From Elusimicrobia bacterium RIFCSPLOWO2_01_FULL_60_11 (GTDB taxonomy: Bacteria > Elusimicrobiota > Elusimicrobia > 2-02-FULL-39-32), in contig MGUS01000065.1 in NCBI GenBank assembly GCA_001800085.1, positions 2,085 to 10,694 of the forward strand: DNA of 8,610 nucleotides. The letters run 5' to 3'. Of this stretch, positions 1 to 6,067 are shown in pieces. Every line of letters starts with the position of its first letter. The first letter of the stretch is position 1. The notes under the pieces were generated by a model, which did no database searches, was not told where the DNA came from, and was given only the letters and a program-made list of their open reading frames with translations. Both the position numbers and the translations under genes were made by a program.

Positions 1-1399
1 ACTGCCGGGGAACATAATTCAAAGAAGCTTTTAGGGTGTGTTCCTTCGTGACATCCACGTCTCTGTTGTCCCTTTTCATCCTTTCGTATTCATAGCCCAA
101 TCCCAGGCTTAGATCGGACAAAACCTGGTAGGAAAGATCCGTCCCCAAATTCAACTTGGAGTAGCTTATGGGAACGCTTTTCCTTGTGTAGACGGGATTG
201 AAGTTCCCGACAGGAGTAGCGGTTGAAAACAACTGATCCAGGCGAACGCGGTTGATTTGCAGTTCCGGCGTCTGGTTGTCCATCTTGTAGTAACGGACCT
301 TGCCCGTGAGAGTGAGGGGATTGATGGGTTTTAAGATCAAAGACGAGTTTGCGCTTAATGTCTTGATTTTCCCTTCAAGGCTGGGACGGGAAGGGTCAAT
401 GGCAACGCCCAGTCGATTGGCCTCGTTTATTATGTTCTGGTTTGCCGTCACAGGCAAGAAAGCGTCGTTCTGGCTGGTCCAGCCATAGCTGAGGGACGCG
501 TTCAGCCGACTTTGCCAGAAAGGCAGGTTAGCTCCTCCCGCAAGGGTGAAGTTGTGCGACTGGTTATCCGGAGGAAGTCCAAGCCGGACTTTGTCCGGAG
601 CTGACGATCCGGATGCGGAAATAGCAGCCGGGGTCAATCGCCAGGGGTTGTCGTAGGTCAGGGCGTCGATGTCGTTCTTGAAGATCGAGCCGTTGTAGCT
701 CAAGACGGCGCTGAAAAGTTCCTGGTTGACTTCCGCGCTTACGGAGACGTCCTGGGTGTGATATTTTATGGGTTCCGTAATCTCCGTAAAGGGGGTATAG
801 GCCCCCGTTACTTTGGTTCCATTTCTGTCCTCTTGTTTTCCTGAAAGCCCTATCCGGAGGTTGTCCATGGGGGACAGTTTGAGATACGCGGAAACCGTGT
901 CTCTGCGGATTCTCAAGGGAACAAAAGGCACGTTTGTGAAGACGGCGGGAGCATTGTTCGTGCTTGTCTGGAGGTCGGTCTGCAACTGGTCGGATAAGCC
1001 GAAGTTGCCGTTCCCATTATTTACAAAGAAAGACCTGGCGTTGTTGGCATAGACATGAGGGGTTTGGTCATACTTTACGCCCATTTCCATCAGGCCCCAT
1101 TTCCCGGTCTTGAGAGCGAAGTCCTGGTCATCCAGCCCCAGTTTTCTCCCTTTGATGTCAATGTAACAGTTCGATTTCTCATGCTCGGTTTGGACCGACA
1201 ATTTTTCCAGGTAAACGCCTTCCGGCACCGTGCGGTATTCTTCGAACTTGGCCGCGTTATTGTCCTTTCTTACAGCCTGTCCGGTTACCGTGACCTCCCC
1301 CTCCATGGCGGCGAAGAGAGGGGCTGCCGCGCCGAGCGCCAGAAGAACCGTCGCGGCTGTCTGCGCCGCGAAACTTGCTCTTTGAAATTTCTTTTTCAT
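1..1399 (-). CDS. mtrB: MtrB/PioB-family outer-membrane beta-barrel (3' part beyond left edge)
   Basis: I translated the minus strand by hand; the frame stays open for 466 codons to the window edge, so the C-terminus is missing (family members are usually about 650-700 residues). A cleavable signal peptide ends near LFA-AM (residue 30). Most of the rest alternates polar and hydrophobic residues in short strands, as in an outer-membrane barrel. The early stretch KFEEYRTVPEG (about 51-61), followed by glycine-spaced strands, is typical of MtrB/PioB. In that family the barrel sheaths a periplasmic decaheme cytochrome and makes a transmembrane wire. It starts 14 nt after the decaheme gene, and this pairing supports the call more than any single motif. 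I see only one cysteine (about residue 78), so the N-terminal CXXC pair of Shewanella MtrB is absent. ATG 1399 is preferred over the in-frame ATG at 1405 because of Shine-Dalgarno spacing. DmsF or PioB are equivalent alternative names. Confidence 0.85.
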   Translation of the reverse strand, partial: MKKKFQRASFAAQTAATVLLALGAAAPLFAAMEGEVTVTGQAVRKDNNAAKFEEYRTVPEGVYLEKLSVQTEHEKSNCYIDIKGRKLGLDDQDFALKTGKWGLMEMGVKYDQTPHVYANNARSFFVNNGNGNFGLSDQLQTDLQTSTNNAPAVFTNVPFVPLRIRRDTVSAYLKLSPMDNLRIGLSGKQEDRNGTKVTGAYTPFTEITEPIKYHTQDVSVSAEVNQELFSAVLSYNGSIFKNDIDALTYDNPWRLTPAAISASGSSAPDKVRLGLPPDNQSHNFTLAGGANLPFWQSRLNASLSYGWTSQNDAFLPVTANQNIINEANRLGVAIDPSRPSLEGKIKTLSANSSLILKPINPLTLTGKVRYYKMDNQTPELQINRVRLDQLFSTATPVGNFNPVYTRKSVPISYSKLNLGTDLSYQVLSDLSLGLGYEYERMKRDNRDVDVTKEHTLKASLNYVPRQ

Positions 1400-1407
1400 T
1401 TTCATAT

Positions 1408-1413
1408 CCTCCC
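1408..1413 (-). promoter_or_regulatory. Ribosome binding site deciding the mtrB-like start
   Basis: GGGAGG on the minus strand directly follows the stop codon of the decaheme gene. It lies 8 nt before ATG 1399 but only 2 nt before the in-frame ATG 1405, so the downstream ATG is the likelier start. Confidence 0.7.
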
Positions 1414-2322
1414 TTACCTCTGGAACCTTACGCCCTGAGGATGGTTGGAACCGTGAATCATGGGATGGCACTTTAGGCATGCGCGTTCCAATGCGTAGGT
1501 TACGGCGGGAGTTCCGGGCACAGAGACGTGAACGCCGGGTCCGCCCTCGTTATGACACTGCTGACAGAGGCGGGGCCGTTTCACTTTCAGAAGTTTGTCA
1601 TGGTTGGAACCGTGGGCGTCGTGACAGTTCAAACAGTTTTCTCGAACCGGCGGGTGATCCCAAAGGAAGGGGCCTCTCTTTTCGGCATGGCAGGAGTAAC
1701 AGTTTTCATTAGTTGAATTTTGCGCCAGAAGTTTGGGTCCGGCGCTGCCATGCGGATTGTGGCAGCTCGTGCATTGAAGCTTGCCTTCCTTAATGGGCAT
1801 ATGGGTGGATTTCTGGCCCTGAGCTTTTCTCTGGAGGTGGCATTGATAGCAGGTTTCGGATTCGGAGTTCTTGACGAGAAGGGAAGGGCCTTTGGAGCTG
1901 TGCATGCTGTGACACTGGACGCAGGCGAGATTGCGGGATTCATGCTGGCTCCCTTTCCAGAACATCCTCTTGCCGTTGTCGTGGCACTGGAGGCAGATGG
2001 CCGCAGATTCGGCCCCCTTCAGATTCTTGGGATTTTTGATGGTCGCGAAGCCCGGCTTGGAACGGTCTCCCCCCGCTTCCATGTGGAGCGAACCCGGGCC
2101 GTGGCAGGTTTCGCAGGATTCTTCAAAAGCGATTTTTTTGATGGCTGGAAAAGTCCTGGAGTGGATGTTCTTTTTAAAGGCTTCGCCCTGGTCGCTATGG
2201 CAGGCGATACAAGCGGAAGCTCCCACTTTGTCGGGAGTATTGGCCAGAGCAAGCTTTGGGAATGAAAGTGACAGGAGAATGAAGAAGAAGCTCGAGGGAA
2301 CCAGACACTTTCTTATCATCAT
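1414..2322 (-). CDS. mtrA: Decaheme c-type cytochrome, MtrA/DmsE family
   Basis: The 302-residue protein has a signal peptide (hydrophobic stretch about 9-22, cleavage likely after LALA at residue 27) and exactly ten CXXCH heme sites, beginning at residues 38, 70, 110, 134, 158, 184, 208, 230, 253 and 282. Repeated SCHNPHG, NCHDAHG and CHPMIHG segments supply distal histidines for bis-His hemes. Length and heme count fit Shewanella MtrA and DmsE; it lacks the long N-terminal extension of PioA. In the family this cytochrome sits inside an MtrB barrel and moves electrons between periplasm and cell surface. The barrel gene follows after 14 nt, so the two form one transcription unit. The start at ATG 2322 has AAGGAG 8 nt upstream; a second ATG follows immediately (2319). 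A 43-bp promoter repeat lies 40 nt upstream. DmsE (DMSO respiration) and PioA (Fe(II) oxidation) are alternatives that sequence cannot separate. Confidence 0.93.
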   Translation of the reverse strand: MMIRKCLVPSSFFFILLSLSFPKLALANTPDKVGASACIACHSDQGEAFKKNIHSRTFPAIKKIAFEESCETCHGPGSLHMEAGGDRSKPGFATIKNPKNLKGAESAAICLQCHDNGKRMFWKGSQHESRNLACVQCHSMHSSKGPSLLVKNSESETCYQCHLQRKAQGQKSTHMPIKEGKLQCTSCHNPHGSAGPKLLAQNSTNENCYSCHAEKRGPFLWDHPPVRENCLNCHDAHGSNHDKLLKVKRPRLCQQCHNEGGPGVHVSVPGTPAVTYALERACLKCHPMIHGSNHPQGVRFQR

Positions 2323-2362
2323 AATTTTTTCTCCTTGTATGATTTAATTAATAATAGCTAGG

Positions 2363-2405
2363 AAATTACAATATCGCGCAGGGCCGCACTATGACCTGAA
2401 TCATA
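2363..2405 (-). repeat. 43-bp direct repeat, copy 1 (promoter of mtrA)
   Basis: This stretch is identical over 43 bp to 3827-3869; extending to 2349-2405 against 3813-3869 gives 54 of 57 matches by my alignment. It is upstream of the decaheme gene with 40 nt between it and ATG 2322. Read on the minus strand it holds a CRP/FNR-like palindrome followed by TGTAAT (2370-2365), a 5/6 match to a -10 hexamer. That hexamer would put the palindrome centre near -40, close to the class II activator position. The promoter role is inferred. Confidence 0.9.
2390..2405 (-). promoter_or_regulatory. Putative CRP/FNR-family operator upstream of mtrA
   Basis: TATGATTCAGGTCATA on the minus strand has perfect 5-bp arms (TATGA/TCATA) around a 6-bp centre. 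The TGA-N6-TCA core fits the FNR/DNR/CRP operator class (TTGAT-N4-ATCAA type). An identical site precedes the Cyc2-like gene. Which regulator binds is unknown. Confidence 0.55.
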
Positions 2406-2420
2406 ATGGATGGGCCCGAA

Positions 2421-2505
2421 TTATTTGCTGGTTTTCAAAGAGCGAATATAAGCCAGGATGTCCGGAGCTATCGCCGTGGCAGCCCGCGCATTTGGCTTCA
2501 TATTC
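2421..2505 (-). pseudogene. Remnant of a small class I cytochrome c
   Basis: Two pieces of a small cytochrome c lie end to end in different frames. From 2505 down, one frame reads EYEAKCAGCHGD, a typical N-terminal heme site. From about 2471 down, another frame reads PDILAYIRSLKTSK followed by TAA (2423-2421), a typical C-terminal helix of a class I cytochrome c. The signal peptide and the middle of the protein, including the axial methionine, are missing. No start codon opens the heme frame here, so this is a decayed gene with a 5' loss, an internal deletion and a frame change. Its first bases overlap the stop of the Cyc2-like gene. It lies upstream of the mtrA promoter repeat and may be a former member of this cluster. 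Chance resemblance is possible, but two matching pieces in the right order make it unlikely. Confidence 0.65.
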
Positions 2506-3781
2506 AAAACATGAATTGCGCTTCCAAAGTAACTGCATTTTGTTTTGTGTCTTTATATGTTGTGGCAGCAGTATCTTGGTGCGTTAATACGTTGTTATAT
2601 TCCAGGACAAATCTGCCGAAAGTGAATGGTTTCCAATTGATCCCAAAACTTGCCACAGCGGTCGCTGTTTTGTCATTCAAGGCGCCTCTGTCCGGATCGT
2701 AGTTAACCAGTTCATATCTTGTGTAAGGCCCAAGCAGATCGCCTTTCAGGTATCCTTGTAGTTCTAGAAACATAGTAGAAGCGCCATAAGTGGTATCGCT
2801 TGTCCCCCCAACTTTTCGATAACCCCCTTCCTGAAAGTAATAGGAGGCTATGACAGCTCCCTTAGGCAACGTATAATTTCCTACCGCCCCTAGAGAATAA
2901 AAGTCATCCCAACCGGCGCCCTTTGGAGTCTTTAGCTTGTTGAGCGGGAATTTCCCTTTATAATAGTAAAGACCCAGCATGCTTCCCTGATCTCCCAGAG
3001 AATAATCACCCGTCACCCATATATCCTTTTCAGTATCGTCGCCAAGCTCGACCGTATTTTCATATTTTCCCGTGCCGTTGACAATTCCCGCTTCAAAAAA
3101 AGCGTCCTTCACGCCGACGCCGGCTGTGGCCCCGAACTGACGCGAGAAAGGCCGGTATGGATTATCTCCAAACGAGGTGCTGATGGCGGTAGGTCTTGAA
3201 TAGGCAAGCCGGGCGCCCGCATTATGGAAGTGAAGCAAACTGGGAGCCACTCTCCCAAATCTTGTAGTAAAATAGTTGCCTTCTCCGGCGCTGTTCCACT
3301 GCAAATAGGCTTCCGCAAGTTTTGATCTTCCCCAGTCACCCATATCGGAGTCCGTTGTTTCGTCAGAAGTAGCGGGAGTTTTCTTCTCGTTTTCATGCAG
3401 ATACATTTCCGCAAAGTAGGAAAAACCTTTGTCCAAAGGTCCACCCGAATAAAGAGATAGCGCATGCATTTCGAAAGAATTTTTGTTCGTGTTTGTTGCA
3501 GGTTTGCCCTTTTCATCTACTCTTGTTGTGTCAGACCATGCGCGAATCTTCGCAGTGATGGCAAGATAGTCGGACAAGTTCAGCTCTTTTTCCGTTCCGG
3601 ACATGGCGTGGCCGCGCCTCAGAAACTGCTGTCCCGCTCGGGTCAATTTGTACCCGTTAACATGACACACATTGCAACTGACGCCGTACTTCCTGGCCCA
3701 TGCAGTTATCGCCCAACTTTCTTCGGGGAGAAACAGTAATCCCACCAAAAGCAAGATGCCTAAACCCAGTGTCTTTTTCAT
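2504..3781 (-). CDS. Cyc2-like outer-membrane monoheme cytochrome-porin fusion
   Basis: The 425-residue protein begins with a signal peptide (cleavage likely after ESWA, residue 24). A short heme segment follows, with CNVCH at 36-40, then LTRAGQQFLRRGHAM to residue 60. From about residue 68 to the end the sequence looks like a beta-barrel: alternating aromatic and polar residues, many Gly/Tyr/Phe, turns rich in Asp/Asn, and a terminal phenylalanine (AQFMF) as expected for Bam-dependent insertion. One N-terminal CXXCH on a roughly 350-residue barrel is the layout of Cyc2, the outer-membrane Fe(II) oxidase of acidophilic and neutrophilic iron oxidisers. The spacing from heme to barrel and the x-F-x-x-x-G-x-x-M segment also resemble Cyc2. 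It could be a related but uncharacterised porin-cytochrome with another partner. The start has GGAGG 9 nt upstream of ATG 3781. Its base composition is clearly more AT-rich than the ccsA operon. Confidence 0.75.
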   Translation of the reverse strand: MKKTLGLGILLLVGLLFLPEESWAITAWARKYGVSCNVCHVNGYKLTRAGQQFLRRGHAMSGTEKELNLSDYLAITAKIRAWSDTTRVDEKGKPATNTNKNSFEMHALSLYSGGPLDKGFSYFAEMYLHENEKKTPATSDETTDSDMGDWGRSKLAEAYLQWNSAGEGNYFTTRFGRVAPSLLHFHNAGARLAYSRPTAISTSFGDNPYRPFSRQFGATAGVGVKDAFFEAGIVNGTGKYENTVELGDDTEKDIWVTGDYSLGDQGSMLGLYYYKGKFPLNKLKTPKGAGWDDFYSLGAVGNYTLPKGAVIASYYFQEGGYRKVGGTSDTTYGASTMFLELQGYLKGDLLGPYTRYELVNYDPDRGALNDKTATAVASFGINWKPFTFGRFVLEYNNVLTHQDTAATTYKDTKQNAVTLEAQFMF

Positions 3782-3826
3782 TTTGGTTTGCCTCCATTTA
3801 TAATTTCATCAATAATAATAGCTTAA

Positions 3827-3869
3827 AAATTACAATATCGCGCAGGGCCGCACTATGACCTGAATCATA
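3827..3869 (-). repeat. 43-bp direct repeat, copy 2 (promoter of Cyc2-like gene)
   Basis: Identical to 2363-2405. It begins 13 nt after the stop of the cytochrome lipoprotein gene and leaves 45 nt before ATG 3781. The minus strand carries the same palindrome and the same TGTAAT -10-like hexamer (3834-3829), so the Cyc2-like gene probably has its own promoter under the same control as mtrA. Confidence 0.9.
3854..3869 (-). promoter_or_regulatory. Putative CRP/FNR-family operator upstream of Cyc2-like gene
   Basis: This is the second copy of TATGATTCAGGTCATA, with perfect 5-bp arms and a TGA-N6-TCA core, at nearly the same distance from its gene as the mtrA copy. The matching position argues for function, although recent duplication alone could also explain the identity. 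Confidence 0.55.
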
Positions 3870-3882
3870 TCTCCGTCATTTC

Positions 3883-4431
3883 TCATTTGACACCCACATA
3901 GGGCGTCTCTTTCTTGGGACTCTCAAGCGTGTCCTTGAGAACGAGCCTTTCCTGTTCTTTGGCGACTTCCGCGTAAAGCGCTTTCAGTTTTTCCTGCTCG
4001 GCCTGAAATTCTTTTTCCCTTCCGATTTTTCTCACCTTGGAATCGTAGACCAGAAAATCAACGATCCGCTTCCCCAGTTCATCGTCCAGGACAGCTCCCT
4101 TGTTTTCGATTTTAATGTGCATGCGGTGCACGAATCTTCCCCAATCATAGGCCGTCTTGTACGGCGCGTTCAAGGGGCGGGCCGTCGCATGACAGGAACC
4201 GCATACGGAAATAAAATCTTTGTATTCTTCCTGGATTTTCTGAGGATAGGCGCTGACATCCACGGTGGAGGGGCCGAGGTCGTTGGGGAACTTCGCCGCG
4301 AGCTGTTCTTGAGTGAACTTGGAGGGGGCCGGATCGGAAGCGCCGGATGGCGGTTCCTGTTTCTTGCAGGCGGATAGAAGAGATGCGATCAGGACGGGGA
4401 CGATGCAGAACCGGTCTAGCCGCATTCTCAT
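3883..4431 (-). CDS. Monoheme cytochrome c lipoprotein
   Basis: The 182-residue protein starts with a charged n-region (MRMRLDR), a hydrophobic stretch and the lipobox LLSAC with the lipidated Cys at 22. A Pro/Ser/Ala linker precedes one heme site, CGSCH at 77-81. Met104 in VHRMH is a candidate sixth ligand. After the heme domain (to about residue 130) a charged helical tail, about 136-166 (rich in Glu, Lys and Ala), may form a coiled coil. It is probably anchored to a membrane facing the periplasm and passes single electrons, plausibly between the inner-membrane chain and the outer-membrane conduits encoded next door; that role is inferred. The family was not recognised. ATG 4431 has no good ribosome binding site, and ATG 4425 is an in-frame alternative. 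The promoter at 4447-4475 would leave a leader of only about 9 nt. Confidence 0.85.
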   Translation of the reverse strand: MRMRLDRFCIVPVLIASLLSACKKQEPPSGASDPAPSKFTQEQLAAKFPNDLGPSTVDVSAYPQKIQEEYKDFISVCGSCHATARPLNAPYKTAYDWGRFVHRMHIKIENKGAVLDDELGKRIVDFLVYDSKVRKIGREKEFQAEQEKLKALYAEVAKEQERLVLKDTLESPKKETPYVGVK

Positions 4432-4443
4432 GATATACCAGCC

Positions 4444-4464
4444 ATTGTTATATCAAGTAACAAT
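4444..4464. repeat. AT-rich inverted repeat over the lipoprotein promoter
   Basis: ATTGTTA and TAACAAT are perfect 7-bp arms around a 7-bp centre (TATCAAG). The repeat covers the -10 hexamer and part of the spacer of the predicted promoter, the usual position of a repressor site. It has only one G-C pair per arm and no T-run after it, so it is not a good terminator for ccsA. Confidence 0.5.
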
Positions 4465-4475
4465 TCCATTTACAA
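4447..4475 (-). promoter_or_regulatory. Sigma-70-like promoter for the cytochrome lipoprotein gene
   Basis: On the minus strand, TTGTAA (4475-4470, 4/6 to the -35 consensus) is followed after 17 nt by TATAAC (4452-4447, 5/6 to the -10 consensus). Transcription would begin near 4440, about 9 nt before ATG 4431, making the message nearly leaderless. This fits the lack of a clear ribosome binding site. It separates the cytochrome genes from the upstream ccs operon. Confidence 0.5.
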
Positions 4476-4483
4476 GATGAAAA

Positions 4484-6067
4484 TCATGGGTTCCTCCAGG
4501 CCCTCAATACGGGTTCCGGGACCATGCCCAGGCCGATGACGGCGAACTGGCTGGCGCAAAAAATGGCGAGCCAGACGAAGGCCTGGTCCATGAAGCCGTA
4601 GGAGTGGAGGCCGATGCCCAGCATGTTGACCCCGAACCAGGAAACGGCGGTGATGACGTTCCCGAAGACCGCCATGAGAGCGATGGATCTCTGCGAGGCC
4701 AGGCCGCCGATGCGCGCGTGCAGGATGAAGACGTTCCACAGCACGATCATGAGTGCCCCGTTCTCCTTGGGGTCCCAGCCCCAGAAGCGCCCCCAGGACT
4801 GGTCCGCCCAGATCCCCCCGAGCACGGTGCCCAAGAAACTGAAGAAAGCGCTGAAGCACACCACGCCGTAGATCATGCCTTCCAGGGCGGAGGCGGTCCC
4901 TTCATCCCACCGCTTGTCGAAGATCCGGCGCAAGACATAGAGGATCCCCAGGAACCCGGAAAGGAAAGTGGAGGCGTAGCCGATGGTGATGCAGACCACG
5001 TGGGTGGCCAGCCAGAAGTTGCTGTCCAGAACGGCCCGCATCATCTCCAGGGTGTCGCCTTCGGAAGCCAGGTTGTGGGCGATGATGAGCGTGATGAACC
5101 CGATGGCCGAGGCGGCGATGCTGCCGAGCCCGCGCTTGGTGATCTTCTCCAGAACGACTCCCATCAGGACCGAGAACCACCCCACGAAGATGGCGGAGGA
5201 GTAGAGGTTGGTGACCGGCGGCCTCGCCTGGATCCACATCCGCGCCGAGAGCCCCACGGTATGCAGGCCGAAAGCGAGGAGGAGGAGCCAGAATGCCGAA
5301 CGGTAGAGCGCCTCGGGCCAGAACATGCGGGAGAGGAACGTCAGGAGGAAGACGACCATGTAGAGGATGACGCATTGGTAGAAGGGCTGAAAAACGTTGA
5401 ACAGCCGCTCATATCCCGCTCTCGAGTTCTCTTGCGGCGCGCTCTCGGCGACCGCCTGCTGCAACCCCTTGAGCGCCAGGTTGAAACCCTGGGGTTCTCC
5501 CGCGCGGTAGGCCTCGGATATCTTGGCGTAGAATTCCGCGGATGCGCCGCCCCCCAAGAGCTGAAAGGTGTCTCCCAAACTCTGGAAGAGGATCAAGCGG
5601 CTTTGAAGCTTGTGGACGGACCTTTGGAACCGCGACCTCTGTTCCGGCTTGACCTCGTCCGCCTTGACGGCCTGTTTTTCGATCTCCCCCGCGAACGGCG
5701 CAAGGTCCGTGAAAGCGTAGTAGCGGTTCTTGGTCTGCTGGATGCCGAACATCCCGAGCACTTCCGGGTCGTCGATCTCAAAGAGCGGGTCCGATTCCGC
5801 CTTCGCCGGGTCGAAAAGAACGTCCATCAGCCACTGGACCGCGTCCTTCCGCTTCCGGCCTGAACGCAGGGTCTGCTTGCCGTGGATCATGAGAAGAAAA
5901 GTCCGCGCGATGGTGTCGAGCGGCTTGACGCGGCCCCCGTTCAGGACGGGCAGGCGGGCGAAGCCGTTGACGTCGAAGCCGGACTCATACGAGGGGCTCC
6001 GAAGTTCAGCGAGGAGATAGACCGAGAAGAGGGCCAGGAGGAGCGCCGGGAGCTTGGAGGCCTTCAC
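4484..6067 (-). CDS. ccsA: System II cytochrome c biogenesis protein CcsA (long form)
   Basis: CcsA is the heme-handling half of the CcsBA synthetase: it exports heme and presents it for attachment to CXXCH in the periplasm. The WWD-type motif is clear at about 420-434 (WADQSWGRFWGWDPK). Candidate heme-ligand histidines are H269, H356 and H488, each near a membrane segment. The C-terminal 300 residues hold about eight hydrophobic helices. The protein has 527 residues, against about 320 for ordinary CcsA. The extra roughly 220 N-terminal residues have one membrane segment (6-21), then GGRVKPLDTIAR (44-55) and a soluble loop, as I recall from fused CcsBA proteins and some phyla with split genes. 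The start is GTG 6067, giving a GTGA overlap with the resB stop. The alternative name CcsB is used in some databases. Confidence 0.93.
   Translation of the reverse strand: MKASKLPALLLALFSVYLLAELRSPSYESGFDVNGFARLPVLNGGRVKPLDTIARTFLLMIHGKQTLRSGRKRKDAVQWLMDVLFDPAKAESDPLFEIDDPEVLGMFGIQQTKNRYYAFTDLAPFAGEIEKQAVKADEVKPEQRSRFQRSVHKLQSRLILFQSLGDTFQLLGGGASAEFYAKISEAYRAGEPQGFNLALKGLQQAVAESAPQENSRAGYERLFNVFQPFYQCVILYMVVFLLTFLSRMFWPEALYRSAFWLLLLAFGLHTVGLSARMWIQARPPVTNLYSSAIFVGWFSVLMGVVLEKITKRGLGSIAASAIGFITLIIAHNLASEGDTLEMMRAVLDSNFWLATHVVCITIGYASTFLSGFLGILYVLRRIFDKRWDEGTASALEGMIYGVVCFSAFFSFLGTVLGGIWADQSWGRFWGWDPKENGALMIVLWNVFILHARIGGLASQRSIALMAVFGNVITAVSWFGVNMLGIGLHSYGFMDQAFVWLAIFCASQFAVIGLGMVPEPVLRAWRNP

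Noticed and set aside
1720..2265. Plus-strand open frames opposite the decaheme gene
   Set aside because: They are antisense to a gene with ten CXXCH sites and a signal peptide; no ribosome binding site or domain supports them.
2421..2501. A 26-residue peptide gene starting at minus-strand ATG 2501
   Set aside because: This frame crosses the heme-site piece out of frame and only its tail looks like protein, which fits a frameshifted remnant better than a functional small gene.
2363..3869. 43-bp repeats as IS ends, att sites or a CRISPR-like array
   Set aside because: There are only two copies, in direct orientation and far apart, with no transposase or integrase between them. Both sit at promoter distance from start codons.
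4444..4464. Inverted repeat as the intrinsic terminator of ccsA
   Set aside because: The stem is AT-rich with one G-C pair per arm and no U-tract follows on the minus strand; it overlaps a better promoter match.
4604..5863. Long plus-strand open frame (about 419 codons) opposite ccsA
   Set aside because: It mirrors the codon structure of a clear CcsA on the minus strand, and its product is a low-complexity run of Glu, Asp, Pro and Arg with no recognisable domain.
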